From NCBI RefSeq assembly GCF_002197985.1, contig NZ_NBYK01000009.1:13694-77693 (forward strand): a DNA stretch of 64,000 nt, read 5' to 3'. Source of the stretch: Halopseudomonas aestusnigri. GTDB lineage: Bacteria; Pseudomonadota; Gammaproteobacteria; Pseudomonadales; Pseudomonadaceae. Positions 33,577 to 42,638 of this stretch are shown piece by piece. Below the pieces are notes generated by a model. The model saw only the letters and a list, made by a program, of their open reading frames with translations, made no database searches and was not told where the DNA came from. A program made the position numbers and the translations under genes. Within the stretch, counting starts at the first letter, position 1. Each line of letters opens with the position of its first letter.

Positions 33577-34134
33577 ATGAAAGCCGACAAAGAAATTTTC
33601 GTATCAGTCGACATCGAGGCATCTGGCCCGATCCCAGGCAAGTACAGCATGCTTTCTATCGGCGCGTGTATGGCGTCGAACCCAGCTGAGCAGTTCTCCT
33701 GCTTTCTGAAGCCTATATCTCAGGAGTTTGTGCCGGCTGCCCTTGAGGTCACAGGGTTGTCACTTCAGAGACTTCGCGAAGAGGGTTTGGAACCTGGTGA
33801 GGCTATGGCGCAATTCAGGTCCTGGGTAGAGTCACTAGCTGATGCCGATCAAAGGGTAGTGTTCGTAGGGTTTAACGCTTCGTTCGACTGGAGCTTCGTG
33901 AACTATTACTTCCATCTGTTCTTGGGTGAAAACCCCTTCGGAATCGCAGCGCTCGACATTAAGTCGATGTACTTCGGTGCCTCCGAATGCACTTGGACAT
34001 CGACCCGCTCAAGCGAAATTGAGAAGGTAGTGAATCCTGAAAGCTCGGGCAACCATGATGCCCTAGATGACGCCGTTTACCAGGCGGAGTTGTTCAACTT
34101 GATTCGTGAAAAACTGGTGTTTGGTAGGCCCTGA
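33577..34134 (+). CDS. DEDDh-type 3'-5' exonuclease, CBASS-associated
   Basis: 185 residues. Exo[12 protein letters not shown] (Asp-x-Glu), Exo[19 protein letters not shown] (Asp) and Exo[18 protein letters not shown] (His, Asp) complete a DnaQ/RNase T-like active site. It lies 151 bases after cap6 with its own start context, so it may be the last gene of the operon or separately transcribed. Exonucleases at the end of CapW-regulated type III CBASS loci have been reported (I recall the name Cap18, unverified). It may degrade phage DNA or clear signal molecules. Confidence 0.88.
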   Translation: MKADKEIFVSVDIEASGPIPGKYSMLSIGACMASNPAEQFSCFLKPISQEFVPAALEVTGLSLQRLREEGLEPGEAMAQFRSWVESLADADQRVVFVGFNASFDWSFVNYYFHLFLGENPFGIAALDIKSMYFGASECTWTSTRSSEIEKVVNPESSGNHDALDDAVYQAELFNLIREKLVFGRP

Positions 34135-34701
34135 TGGATCCTTTGGCGAGGAGCACGTGGGGCTAGAAAAGCCGAGGGGCGTCATTGCATGGTGAACCGC
34201 CCCGAAGCAGTGATCGCCCAGCCGGCCGGCCTCTCTAAGAGCGCATTAAGCCGCTGCGATAGCGTTCAAAAGCAGATTTCACGTCGCCGGCTTGGCGAGA
34301 GTTCGTCTGCCGCCCAAATTTCAGTGTCCGCAATTGGCCGACAGCGGTCAAGAGAAGGTTCTTTTTGAGGGGCGAAGGCTCTGCGGCTTCGCGGGTCTCA
34401 GGTGTAGACCTTGGAGTTCAGGACGGATATGATGGCCGGGTAGGCGCTTGGGCACATATTTTCGGCAGGTTAAAAAGCACCACCGCGAATCCAAGGGCAA
34501 TGAAGTAGTTCTAAAAGGCTGTCTCGAAAGGGGCGGCCTTTTTTATTTTTACCGGCCTGTGCGTCGCTTTGCGCTGCTTTTTTCCGCTTTTTGGAGCCTG
34601 TATGCGAGGCATGTGGCACGTTGCTTGAGTGCTTAACGTGCGCTGGCGCCGAGTCCCTGGCGCCGTGCAGATTGTTGTTAAACAGTGCGACGCTTAGTCT
34701 G
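34135..34701. other. Gene-free stretch with a terminator-like hairpin
   Basis: About 570 bases between the exonuclease gene and the convergent recombinase genes, without a plausible gene. A half-site GGCCGACAGCGGTCA near 34333 resembles the palindrome at 28238-28303. A hairpin with T-run lies at 34513-34550. Confidence 0.5.
34513..34550 (+). terminator. Terminator-like hairpin
   Basis: AAAAGGC and GCCTTTT arms around a 16-base loop followed by TTATTTTT. It would stop plus-strand transcription from the CBASS side; the A-run before it allows some minus-strand function after the recombinase genes. Confidence 0.6.
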
Positions 34702-35598
34702 TCAGTGCGTTTTTTTGGGGCTTGCGCCCTTAGCCGCAGGTTCTGCCGAATACCACGCTGGTTTACTTTTCCTGCTGACTCTAACTTTCGAAAGGTCTGC
34801 ATTGGGTGCTGCCTCCGGTAAGGAGAAGCTGCGCTTGGTAGCGGTGCGCCTGTCTCCATATCGCTCAATCGACCGCGTAGATTGATGGCCCATGATGTAC
34901 GCCATGAGCTTGGGGGAGATGCCAGAGGCTTTGAGGTTTGAGCCCATCTGGTGGCGCAGGCTTTTCAGCGTGGGCTGGACTTTGCGCCTGGGCCATAGCT
35001 GCCTGCATTGCTCTCGCAGGGTTTCTCTGATGGCTGCAAGGCTGCGATGCGATTTCTGATATAGGTCTACCGCGGCAGCTGCAACCTCAAAGTCCGTTTG
35101 GTTTGGGAACTTTATGACTCGGTCGGCGCCCCTGATGCCTCGGTCGTCCTTTTTTGCGCCGGTAATATGGAACTCTTTGCCCACTACCCGAATTGAGTGC
35201 ATCTCGCTGGGCCGGACGCCGAGTAGCCAAGCTAGAGTGACGGCAGCAAAAACGTCGTAGTGCCGCGTGTTTTCGAGGTGACGCAGAAGTGCGATAACAT
35301 CATCCTCACTAACAGCTTTGACTGCGTGGCGCTTCGCTTTTGGGGGGATGGTGCTGTCGGCTATGGTGGTTGGATTGGCTGTTAGTAGGATTCGCTTGGC
35401 TGCTTTTGGGTAGCCACGTTCACGAACGTCGAACGCCAGTGCATTTTTCAATACTCGGAAGTAGTCGGGTCTGTAGTCTGCTGCACACGCAGTCAGTGCT
35501 TTGCATATCGCGCTTGTTGAGAGTGGTGTGTCTGGCAGTCTCGTTTTGTAGAAGTGTCTTGCAAGCTTTCGGTAGCGCTCTTCAGTGCTTTTCAGCAT
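34702..35598 (-). CDS. Tyrosine recombinase, third of the trio
   Basis: About 298 residues from ATG 35598 (MLKSTEERYRK); the frame opens earlier at 35676 through a poly-Asn stretch that is probably untranslated. C-terminal catalytic blocks: LLGVRPSEMHS (first Arg), LKSLRHQMGSNLKASG (second Arg; the usual His three residues before is Lys), MGHQSTRSIERYGD (His and nucleophile Tyr). An SAM-like core-binding domain precedes it. It is the furthest of three recombinase genes from ssrA. Confidence 0.85.
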   Translation of the reverse strand: MLKSTEERYRKLARHFYKTRLPDTPLSTSAICKALTACAADYRPDYFRVLKNALAFDVRERGYPKAAKRILLTANPTTIADSTIPPKAKRHAVKAVSEDDVIALLRHLENTRHYDVFAAVTLAWLLGVRPSEMHSIRVVGKEFHITGAKKDDRGIRGADRVIKFPNQTDFEVAAAAVDLYQKSHRSLAAIRETLREQCRQLWPRRKVQPTLKSLRHQMGSNLKASGISPKLMAYIMGHQSTRSIERYGDRRTATKRSFSLPEAAPNADLSKVRVSRKSKPAWYSAEPAAKGASPKKTH

Positions 35599-35776
35599 GT
35601 TGGCATCCTTATAGTTATTGTTGTTGTTTTTGATGTCAAAAGCAGCCGCTTCGCGAAGGGGCGCTTGTTTTTTCACTCCTGGTCGGAGCGAAAAACCATG
35701 TCGGCATGGTGTTGGCTGGGCCTCACCTCACCGTTGTTCGTGATGCCCTCGCCAATCCCATGCCGCCACTGCGCCC

Positions 35777-35849
35777 CCATACCCGAAGCGCGGGTATGGT
35801 GTGTGCGCACGTACCCATGCGCATGAGCACGTCCCGCGGGTACGTGCTC
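35777..35849. repeat. Cluster of short palindromes between two recombinase genes
   Basis: CCATACCC...GGGTATGG (35777-35799) and GAGCACGT...ACGTGCTC (35825-35849) are strong hairpins, with GTGCGCAC between them. They could be recombinase or accessory-factor binding sites, or processing signals of the mRNA. Confidence 0.6.
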
Positions 35850-35931
35850 CGGCAGCGAGCTGCCCGATTGGTTTGACATCAAAATCGATAGCCGTCCTGC
35901 GGACGAAGTAGAGCGAGATGTGGTGAGCATG

Positions 35932-37191
35932 TCAGGTCGCCTTTGGACGTCGCCCGCGCGGGCGTCGCCCTTTCTGGGCTTGCATGAGCAGCTTGTAGTT
36001 TTCCCATTTCACATGTGACAGCTGGGCGCCATATTTGAGACCTTGCTCGATGGCCTCCTGCAACACCTGGCTGTAGGGCTTGTCGAGGTAGTGTTTCTGT
36101 GTAACCTCGCAGGTGTTGCGTCGATGCCCCAGCAAATGCGCGATGGTGCTCTCGGAGACGCCTGAGGCTTGGAGTCGCTGTGCAAAGCTCCGGCGACAGC
36201 TTTTAAAATTGAGTGCACCGTCGCTGGCGCGTGCACAGCGAGAGCCGATGTAGCCTTTTCCTGTTGCGTGGCCGCAGAAGAAGCGACTTGCCATTCTGGA
36301 ATACAGGTGTTCTCTGGTGAACGTTAACTCCGCAAATAGCTGAGCATCGTTGCCTGACGCAGCTCTGCGTTCCTCAACAAACGCCATAAACCCCATATCG
36401 ACAAGTGCTGAGCAGATAGGAATCTCCCGGCGAGACTGTTCATTCTTCAGGCTCTTGTTGTACCCGTTGTCATTCACGCTCATGACGTTGATGCCATGTC
36501 CATCGCGCCGAATGTCATGAACCCGAAGTTGGCACAGTTCGTTCAGGCGGGCGCCGGTAAACAGGCCAAGTGGCAGTAGCCAGAATCGATAGGCATGGGC
36601 GTCTCGGACGAGTTTGCGCGCCTGCTCCTCGTCGTTAAGTGAATAAGGCCAGCCTTGGAGTAGAGAGCTGATCTCATCGGTGCTGAATGGCCTGGTGTTG
36701 TCAGCCTTTTTGGTCGCTGGATTGCTCAGCTTTAGCGGTGTGCTGATGAAGCTGTCATTCAGAGCTTCGACCATGACGCGGTTAAACAGCTGGTAGTAGG
36801 TCTGGATGTTTTCACCCTGACTTTTTGAACGCTTCTGCCGCGCCAGTGCTTTCGGAAGCTCACGCTTAATCCGCGGAATGTCATGTGGGGACAAGTCAGC
36901 CATAACACGCTTTGGATTGCTGTCGCTGACGACATTCTTCAGCTTGGCCATGCGCGAGGTCAGCATATTTCGGCCTTTTACTGAATAGCCGTTGGCGTCG
37001 ATGAAGCGTTGGCATACCTCGTCGAAGTAGTCGTGAATACTTGGCGAGTTATCCAGCTGCAGGAGCAACTCCGTGATTGGTAAAAGTTGCTTCAGCAAGA
37101 TCGGGCGAAATTTCTCGTACTTGCTGTCGTACTGAAGGTGAAATCCCTCAAGAATCGGAATCAGTTTTATTGTCGGAGTTAGTGCTGTCAT
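35932..37191 (-). CDS. Tyrosine recombinase, second of the trio
   Basis: About 419 residues from ATG 37191, preceded by AAGGACGCAG; the longer frame to 37230 lacks a site. Catalytic blocks: FTGARLNELCQLRVHDI (first Arg), LNFKSCRRSFAQRLQASGV (second Arg, with Lys at the usual His position), IAHLLGHRR (His) and TQKHYLDKP (Tyr). The C-terminal tail is basic (QKGRRPRGRRPKAT). It belongs to the same minus-strand series as the other two. Confidence 0.88.
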   Translation of the reverse strand: MTALTPTIKLIPILEGFHLQYDSKYEKFRPILLKQLLPITELLLQLDNSPSIHDYFDEVCQRFIDANGYSVKGRNMLTSRMAKLKNVVSDSNPKRVMADLSPHDIPRIKRELPKALARQKRSKSQGENIQTYYQLFNRVMVEALNDSFISTPLKLSNPATKKADNTRPFSTDEISSLLQGWPYSLNDEEQARKLVRDAHAYRFWLLPLGLFTGARLNELCQLRVHDIRRDGHGINVMSVNDNGYNKSLKNEQSRREIPICSALVDMGFMAFVEERRAASGNDAQLFAELTFTREHLYSRMASRFFCGHATGKGYIGSRCARASDGALNFKSCRRSFAQRLQASGVSESTIAHLLGHRRNTCEVTQKHYLDKPYSQVLQEAIEQGLKYGAQLSHVKWENYKLLMQAQKGRRPRGRRPKAT

Positions 37192-37465
37192 CTGCGTCCT
37201 TATGTGTTTTGTATGCGCAAATGTTAGCAATATTGTTTTATAAGTAAATAGAAAAAATTAATTGATATCTTGTCAAGATTCAATTTTTCGCATATTTACT
37301 TTCCTCGGCTGTGTGTTCTTGACGCCTTGTCAATTCTTTATTTGGTCGCTTTTTATTAATGTTTGCGAGGGTTTTTGTCTTTGCGGTGGAGGATTTTTGT
37401 TCTTGTTATTTCTGCTTTATTGTTTTGTTGTGTAAATAAATTTCTGCGGAGAAAATTTTGCATTT
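37192..37465. other. AT-rich stretch between recombinase genes
   Basis: Markedly AT-rich compared with its surroundings, with direct and inverted copies of CTTGTCAA/TTGAC-type words near 37271-37330. No gene is visible. It likely carries the promoter for the second and third recombinases or a recombinase binding array. Confidence 0.5.
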
Positions 37466-37504
37466 GCACCCTGCCCAGATGCCGATTTTGGGTGGGCAGG
37501 GTGC
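37466..37504 (-). terminator. Hairpin after the first recombinase gene
   Basis: Perfect 11-base arms GCACCCTGCCC and GGGCAGGGTGC with a 17-base loop, 10 bases after the stop of the 777-residue recombinase gene on the minus strand. The T-run is weak. Confidence 0.7.
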
Positions 37505-37514
37505 TGTTCTGGGG

Positions 37515-39848
37515 TTACTTGGCTGGTCTGCCGATTTGTCGTCCGGCTTGCTTGGCTCGCAGTGATTGGTAGCGAGCATGAGAGATGTGATCGAGGTTGA
37601 GCTCAAAGTCGAGCCGATCGATCTCTTCCTTCAGTACGCGCAGAGGATGGATGTCGCCGTAACCGCCGGTGGTGCTGGTGTCGACATGGCCTACCAGCGC
37701 CTTGGCGATCAGAATGTCTAATCGCTGCATGCGGAACTGCTGGATGAAGGTGTGTCGGAGGCCGTGAAAGGTGGCTTTCTCTTGGGTGAGGTCGCATTGC
37801 TTGACATAGGATCTGAACCATTTGCTGGCGACATGGCTTACCGGTACTTGGGTGTACTGCCGGTGTGAGCTGAAGAGCGGTGCGTCAGGGCGGGTGTTGC
37901 CGTGTTTCTGGTCGTCAATGAAGTCCAGAAATCCCAATTTGATGAGCTGGTGGTGCAGTGGAACCTGACGTATCGATTGGGTGTTCTTGATTTGCTTGCC
38001 GTTGCTGTTGTCGATATTGATAAGCCAGATGCCGTTGCTACACCGCACATCGCTCAGCTGCAGTTGGCAAAGCTCTCCCAGGCGTGCTCCGGTGTAGAGA
38101 CCGAGCAGCGGTAGCCAGAACTTGTATTCATCCATTCGCCAAGAGGTCTGGCGTGTCGCTGTATACACCGGCCCGTTGATCAGTTTGAGAAGCATCTCGT
38201 GACTGTAGGTGCGCCTCGCTGGTGGGGCTGCATTGCGCGTTTTGAAGGTGAGGTTGGCGGTGATGTCATGTTCAATCCACTCCTGATCTTGCGCGTAGCG
38301 GATGAGTGATTTGGCGAGCTCAAAGTACACTTTGGCTGTTCGTGGGTGGATGGCTGGCGCTGTCTTTTCAGTAACGAGTTGCCTGACTGATATTCGGTGC
38401 CGGGCGACAAGCTGATGAGCGTTGACAGGCAGAAAACGCAGTTGATCGCGCAGTGTCAGAAAGTCTGCGCGGCGCAGTGTTCTCAGGCGTCTGTGCGCAC
38501 CAATGAGCTCGGTGACCACCTTTAGGCGGGCCTTTCGCTGAGGTGTTGTTTTTAGGTGTGTCCAGCTCCCTTCGTCCACTTGCGCCTGCTGGTAACGCTC
38601 TGCCAGTTCACCGAAGGTGATGCCGTCGAGTTGCTCTGCGTTGCTGTCGATAGCAGTGCCTTGAGTGTTGCTGACCAATGCTTCGAGCTGGCCGCGCTTT
38701 TCTTCTGGAAGTAGTGCTGCGAGTGCGGTTGCGAGTGCTTGCTTCGCTGGATCCACAGGTGCGGACTCGGTGTTGGTGAGAGGTCGAGCACTGGGTAAGC
38801 TGGGTAACGAGGATTGCTCAAGCATGCTGCCCATGAAGCCACGGGTCAGGGCTTCAATTTCCAGCCTTGCTTGCTCTAGTGCAGCCTCCGTTGATGTGCG
38901 GCGAAGGTGAGCTTGAAGTGTGCTTTCGACGGCAGAGGTCAGGCGCTCTTTCAGCAGGGTGGCCATGATCGCAGAGGTGGTCGGCAGGGTCAGCGAAAAA
39001 CCTCTGCTAGCCAAGATCGGGTGTTTGTCCTTCAGGGTGCATGACGCAAGCTCAAGGGTGTAGAGCCCGGATGCAAGCTGTTGGGTGGTAAATGCTGAAT
39101 ATCGGGGCTTGGGCCAGCTAAGTGAAGTGAGTGTGCTGTGGAGGCGATACGCGGCGAGCGAGCCGGGTAGGTCGGGCGGGATGTCGGCAAGGTGGGCGCC
39201 ACAGTCAGGTCGGGCGTGGCAAAGGTACTCATGCAGTGCGAGTGCATTGAAGGTGGCGGGGTGTCGTAGCGTTTTGTCTGGAATGTGCTGCTCAAGCTGG
39301 GTGATGGCGGCGAATGCATAGATGGCGGCGTCTTGGGCTTTGTCGTGTTCTGATGTGCCCAGAGGCCAGTCGAGGCGTTGGAAGCGCAGATCCAGTGCGG
39401 ACTGAAGAGCGTCGCTGGGTGCTATCGACAGAATCAGTTCGTCGCCCGGCATGGTGCTGTAGAGGGTAGTGTATTTTGCGCTTTCTTCGGTCAGTCGCTG
39501 TTTGGCGGCAGATAAGTCCTGCTTGCCGAGCTCAGCCGGACTAGGTAGAGCGCCCCAAGGATTGGCGGCGTTATCGAGGGTGCGCTTGAGCCAGGCTTTG
39601 GCTTGCTTGAGTCGCTCGCTTACCAGTTCGGGTGTCACCAGTGTGGCACCGGGTTTGATGACGAGCGAGAGTTCGGCGTCTAGCAGCTGTGCGAGGGTGC
39701 GGGCGACGGATGCGTCGCGACCGAGAGACCAGCGAACCTGAGCGGGCAAGCGAGGGTCGCTGCTCAGGTGTGCCGGTAGAGTGAGGTAGTACTGAAACAC
39801 CCCGTTAGAAGAGGTGATAAGGTGTTGCTGCTTGCTTGAGTTGGGCAT
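37515..39848 (-). CDS. Large tyrosine recombinase/integrase at the ssrA attachment site
   Basis: 777 residues, much longer than phage integrases (about 350-420). The N-terminal 400 residues are a long helical extension of unknown function; the core-binding domain lies near 440-560. The C-terminal catalytic blocks are complete: YTGARLGELCQLQLSDV (Arg), FHGLRHTFIQQF (His-x-x-Arg), ALVGHVDTSTTGGYGD (His, Tyr). The start lies 100 bases from the ssrA 3' end, the usual position of an island integrase. Two more recombinases follow on the same strand. Confidence 0.92.
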   Translation of the reverse strand: MPNSSKQQHLITSSNGVFQYYLTLPAHLSSDPRLPAQVRWSLGRDASVARTLAQLLDAELSLVIKPGATLVTPELVSERLKQAKAWLKRTLDNAANPWGALPSPAELGKQDLSAAKQRLTEESAKYTTLYSTMPGDELILSIAPSDALQSALDLRFQRLDWPLGTSEHDKAQDAAIYAFAAITQLEQHIPDKTLRHPATFNALALHEYLCHARPDCGAHLADIPPDLPGSLAAYRLHSTLTSLSWPKPRYSAFTTQQLASGLYTLELASCTLKDKHPILASRGFSLTLPTTSAIMATLLKERLTSAVESTLQAHLRRTSTEAALEQARLEIEALTRGFMGSMLEQSSLPSLPSARPLTNTESAPVDPAKQALATALAALLPEEKRGQLEALVSNTQGTAIDSNAEQLDGITFGELAERYQQAQVDEGSWTHLKTTPQRKARLKVVTELIGAHRRLRTLRRADFLTLRDQLRFLPVNAHQLVARHRISVRQLVTEKTAPAIHPRTAKVYFELAKSLIRYAQDQEWIEHDITANLTFKTRNAAPPARRTYSHEMLLKLINGPVYTATRQTSWRMDEYKFWLPLLGLYTGARLGELCQLQLSDVRCSNGIWLINIDNSNGKQIKNTQSIRQVPLHHQLIKLGFLDFIDDQKHGNTRPDAPLFSSHRQYTQVPVSHVASKWFRSYVKQCDLTQEKATFHGLRHTFIQQFRMQRLDILIAKALVGHVDTSTTGGYGDIHPLRVLKEEIDRLDFELNLDHISHARYQSLRAKQAGRQIGRPAK

Positions 39849-39947
39849 GGTGGAGCGCCTTTTTTAAGTCCTAGATGGACTTTGTGCGATCTACCAAACC
39901 CTTCCTTCGCTGAAACCCGCGTTCTAGACGGGTTCCTTTTCAAATTG

Positions 39948-40301
39948 GTGGAGCCGGGGGGATTTGAACCCCCGTCCGCCAGTCCGCCGCTATCGGTTCT
40001 ACATGCTTAGCCATCTCTACTTAGTTAACTCCGCGCCGCCCGAGTGGCAGGGTGCTTGGAGCGAGCTGTATAAGTTTTAGCCGTTACGTCTACAGCAAAC
40101 TTGGCGGCGATCCTGTTCTATCTGACAGCCAAATCTTCGGGTTTACAGGCATCCCCTAGAGGCTGCTAGCCGGCTTAAGCGGCTAGTGCGTAGTTGTCGT
40201 CGTTGGCAACTATAAGTTTGCAGCAGCGAATTTACGAGTTCTGCTACCAGCTCGGCATGCCCCTCAAGTTTTGTAACCGTCGTCGAATCCAAATCGGCCC
40301 C
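39948..40301 (-). ncRNA. ssrA: tmRNA
   Basis: 354 nucleotides on the minus strand from GGGGCCGATTTGGATTCGAC (5' end at 40301) to the 3' tRNA-like GGTTCAAATCCCCCCGGCTCCACCA (ending 39948), with CCA encoded. The tag frame reads ANDDNYALAA and stops (40207-40175). It rescues stalled ribosomes together with SmpB. The 3' end is intact, so any island inserted there restored it. Downstream (39916-39937) is a short AACCCG/CGGGTT hairpin. Confidence 0.97.
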
Positions 40302-40464
40302 AAATCTTTCAGGTCTGTTACTAAGACGCGATTGTACGCGAAAGGTTCCCTGAGTAATAGCTATCGTTTGCAGGCCAGGGTGGTTCTGCCCGGTTTGCGC
40401 GGTGTGCGGGCGCGATCGTCAAGCGGCCTGATGCTTTCCGTTTTCCCCGAGCCGCCACGGCAGA

Positions 40465-40493
40465 CAAAAAAATACCCTGACGAGTCAGGGTAT
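40465..40493 (-). terminator. Rho-independent terminator after smpB
   Basis: On the minus strand ATACCCTGAC, a 2-base loop and GTCAGGGTAT are followed by seven T. It lies between smpB and ssrA, so the two are separately transcribed. Confidence 0.85.
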
Positions 40494-40597
40494 AGGCGTT
40501 ACATGCTTTAAACCATAAACCGGCTGGTGGAGCGGACCAGCCTGTCAAAGGATATGACGGGCTGGTTGCGGGAAAGTTCAGCGGGTAGCAAAAAAAA

Positions 40598-41080
40598 TTA
40601 GCGATGGTTCTCGCGTACGACGCGTTGCTTCTCGCGATCCCAGTCGCGCTCTTTCTCGGTCTGCCGTTTGTCGAAGTCCTTTTTGCCGCGTACCAGGGCA
40701 ATTTCGCATTTGACCAGGTGACCCTTCCAGTACAGCGCGAGCGGGACGCAGGCGAAGCCCTTGGCCTGTACGCCATTGACCAGCTTGTCGAGTTCGCGTG
40801 CGTGCAGCAGCAGTTTGCGGGTGCGGGTCGGGTCGGCGATGACGTGCGTGCTGGCAGTCTTCAGCGGCGTGATGTGGGCACCCAGCAGAAAGGCTTCGTT
40901 GTTCTTGAGCAGGATGTAGCTGTCGACCAACTGCACCTTACCCTCGCGCAGGCTCTTTACTTCCCAGCCGGTCAGGGCGATGCCGGCTTCGAAGCGCTGC
41001 TCGATGAAATAGTCGTGTTTGGCCTTTTTGTTCAGCGCAATGGTGCCGCTGTTGGCCGGGGATTTCTTTTGCTTGCTCAT
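40598..41080 (-). CDS. smpB: SmpB, tmRNA-binding protein
   Basis: 160 residues, normal length. N-terminal [38 protein letters not shown] is the oligonucleotide-binding barrel core, GAHI and [16 protein letters not shown] follow, and the basic tail ([19 protein letters not shown]) is the part that enters the ribosomal mRNA channel. Located upstream of ssrA on the same strand. Confidence 0.97.
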   Translation of the reverse strand: MSKQKKSPANSGTIALNKKAKHDYFIEQRFEAGIALTGWEVKSLREGKVQLVDSYILLKNNEAFLLGAHITPLKTASTHVIADPTRTRKLLLHARELDKLVNGVQAKGFACVPLALYWKGHLVKCEIALVRGKKDFDKRQTEKERDWDREKQRVVRENHR

Positions 41081-41227
41081 AGGCGCGTCAGTATACCTGT
41101 AGTTTCCTATGCTGTATCGGCGGATTTTGCGGGTGGAGGGCTTTCATGCCTGCGGCGATTTGACCTTGTGGTGATTGGTTAAAATCTGGACAATGCGTTC
41201 CTTTTTTCGGGTACTCCGGGACTCTTT

Positions 41228-42631
41228 ATGAGCAAAGACGCTGTCTCCATTCACGGGATCTGGGCAAGCCGCTGGGTCTTCATTCTTGCGGCAACCGGAT
41301 CTGCCGTAGGCCTCGGCAACATCTGGAAGTTCCCTTACATGACTGGTGTATATGGCGGTGGCGCCTTTGTTCTGGTCTATCTGATCTGCATCTGTCTGAT
41401 CGGTTTGCCGGTGATGCTGGCTGAGACCCTGCTGGGACGGCGCGGCAGACAGAGCCCGGTCAATACGCTGAAGACGCTTTCCCGATACTCGAACGCTTCG
41501 TCCGCCTGGTCCTGGGCTGCGGTGATGGGGATGACCGGTGCGCTGCTGATCTTGTCCTTTTACAGCGTGGTGGCGGGCTGGGCGCTCGACTATATCGTTG
41601 GCATGGTGCGCGGTGAGTTTGCCGGTATTGATGGTGACGGTGCGGGGCAGCGTTTCGGCAGCCTTGTCAGCGACCCGGTTCGGCTGACGGTGTGGCATAC
41701 GCTATTTATGCTGCTTACCGGTTGGGTGATTGCCCGGGGTGTGGTGGCGGGTCTTGAGCGCACGCTGCGGATTCTGATGCCGATGCTGTTTGTGCTGCTG
41801 GTGGCGCTTTTGGGGTACAGCCTTACCACCGGTCATTTCATGGAGGGTGTTCGCTTTCTGTTCGAGTTTGATCTGGCCAAGGTGCCTGACGGTATTCTGG
41901 CCGCCATGGGGCACGCATTTTTTACCCTGAGCGTAGGTGTCGGCTCGATCATGGTGTTTGGCGCCTATATGCCGCGCAAGGCGTCCATTGGGTCGACAGT
42001 ACTGACGGTTGGTCTGCTGGATACGGTCGTAGCGCTAACCGCGGGAATGGCCCTGTTTCCGGTGGTGTTTGCCGCCGGGCTGCAGCCCAATGAAGGGCCG
42101 GGCCTGATGTTTGTCACGCTGCCAATCGCCTTTGGCAATATTGCCGGCGGTAACCTGTTTGGTGTGGTGTTCTTTGTACTGGTAACTGTGGCGGCCTGGA
42201 GTTCGGCGATTTCCATGCTGGAGCCGGCAGTGGCGTTCTGGATTGAGCGCAGTGGTCGCAGTCGTGTATGGGTGACCTCGGTGATTGCGCTGCTCTGCTG
42301 GGTGGTTGGCCTGGGTACGGTGCTGTCGTTCAACGTGCTGGCGGATGCGCGGTTCTTTGTGTCCGATGCTGATGGTTGGCACCTGTTCCGCTGGACCAGT
42401 GAGGGCGGCATGACGTTCTTTGAATCGATTGATTATCTGACCAGCCGCATCATGCTGCCTCTGGGTGGTCTTCTGTTTGTGCTGTTCGCAGGCTGGGTGC
42501 TGGACCGCGATGTATTCCGCGATGAGCTGGCGTTGAAGTATCGCCGCCTGTTCCCGCTCATCTATTCGCTGTTACGCTATGTAGCCCCTGCGGGGATTCT
42601 GATTATCCTCGTCACCGAACTGACCAAGTGA
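41228..42631 (+). CDS. Sodium-dependent transporter of the NSS (LeuT) family
   Basis: 467 residues with about eleven to twelve membrane segments. The N-terminal WASRWVFILAATGSAVGLGNIWKFPYMTGVYGGGAFVLVY is the TM1-TM2 signature with the unwound GSAVGLGN sodium site. Such carriers import amino acids or related amines with Na+. It lies 7 bases before ratA; substrate not predictable. Confidence 0.93.
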   Translation: MSKDAVSIHGIWASRWVFILAATGSAVGLGNIWKFPYMTGVYGGGAFVLVYLICICLIGLPVMLAETLLGRRGRQSPVNTLKTLSRYSNASSAWSWAAVMGMTGALLILSFYSVVAGWALDYIVGMVRGEFAGIDGDGAGQRFGSLVSDPVRLTVWHTLFMLLTGWVIARGVVAGLERTLRILMPMLFVLLVALLGYSLTTGHFMEGVRFLFEFDLAKVPDGILAAMGHAFFTLSVGVGSIMVFGAYMPRKASIGSTVLTVGLLDTVVALTAGMALFPVVFAAGLQPNEGPGLMFVTLPIAFGNIAGGNLFGVVFFVLVTVAAWSSAISMLEPAVAFWIERSGRSRVWVTSVIALLCWVVGLGTVLSFNVLADARFFVSDADGWHLFRWTSEGGMTFFESIDYLTSRIMLPLGGLLFVLFAGWVLDRDVFRDELALKYRRLFPLIYSLLRYVAPAGILIILVTELTK

Positions 42632-42638
42632 AGATTGC

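Noticed and set aside
40194-40511. Plus-strand frame over the 5' part of ssrA
   Set aside because: It is antisense to tmRNA and the smpB terminator; no coding signal.
40527-40537. TGGTGGAGCGG as another copy of the ssrA attachment core
   Set aside because: Differs at the ninth to eleventh bases from the ssrA end and lies on the core side of ssrA, where no element border is expected.
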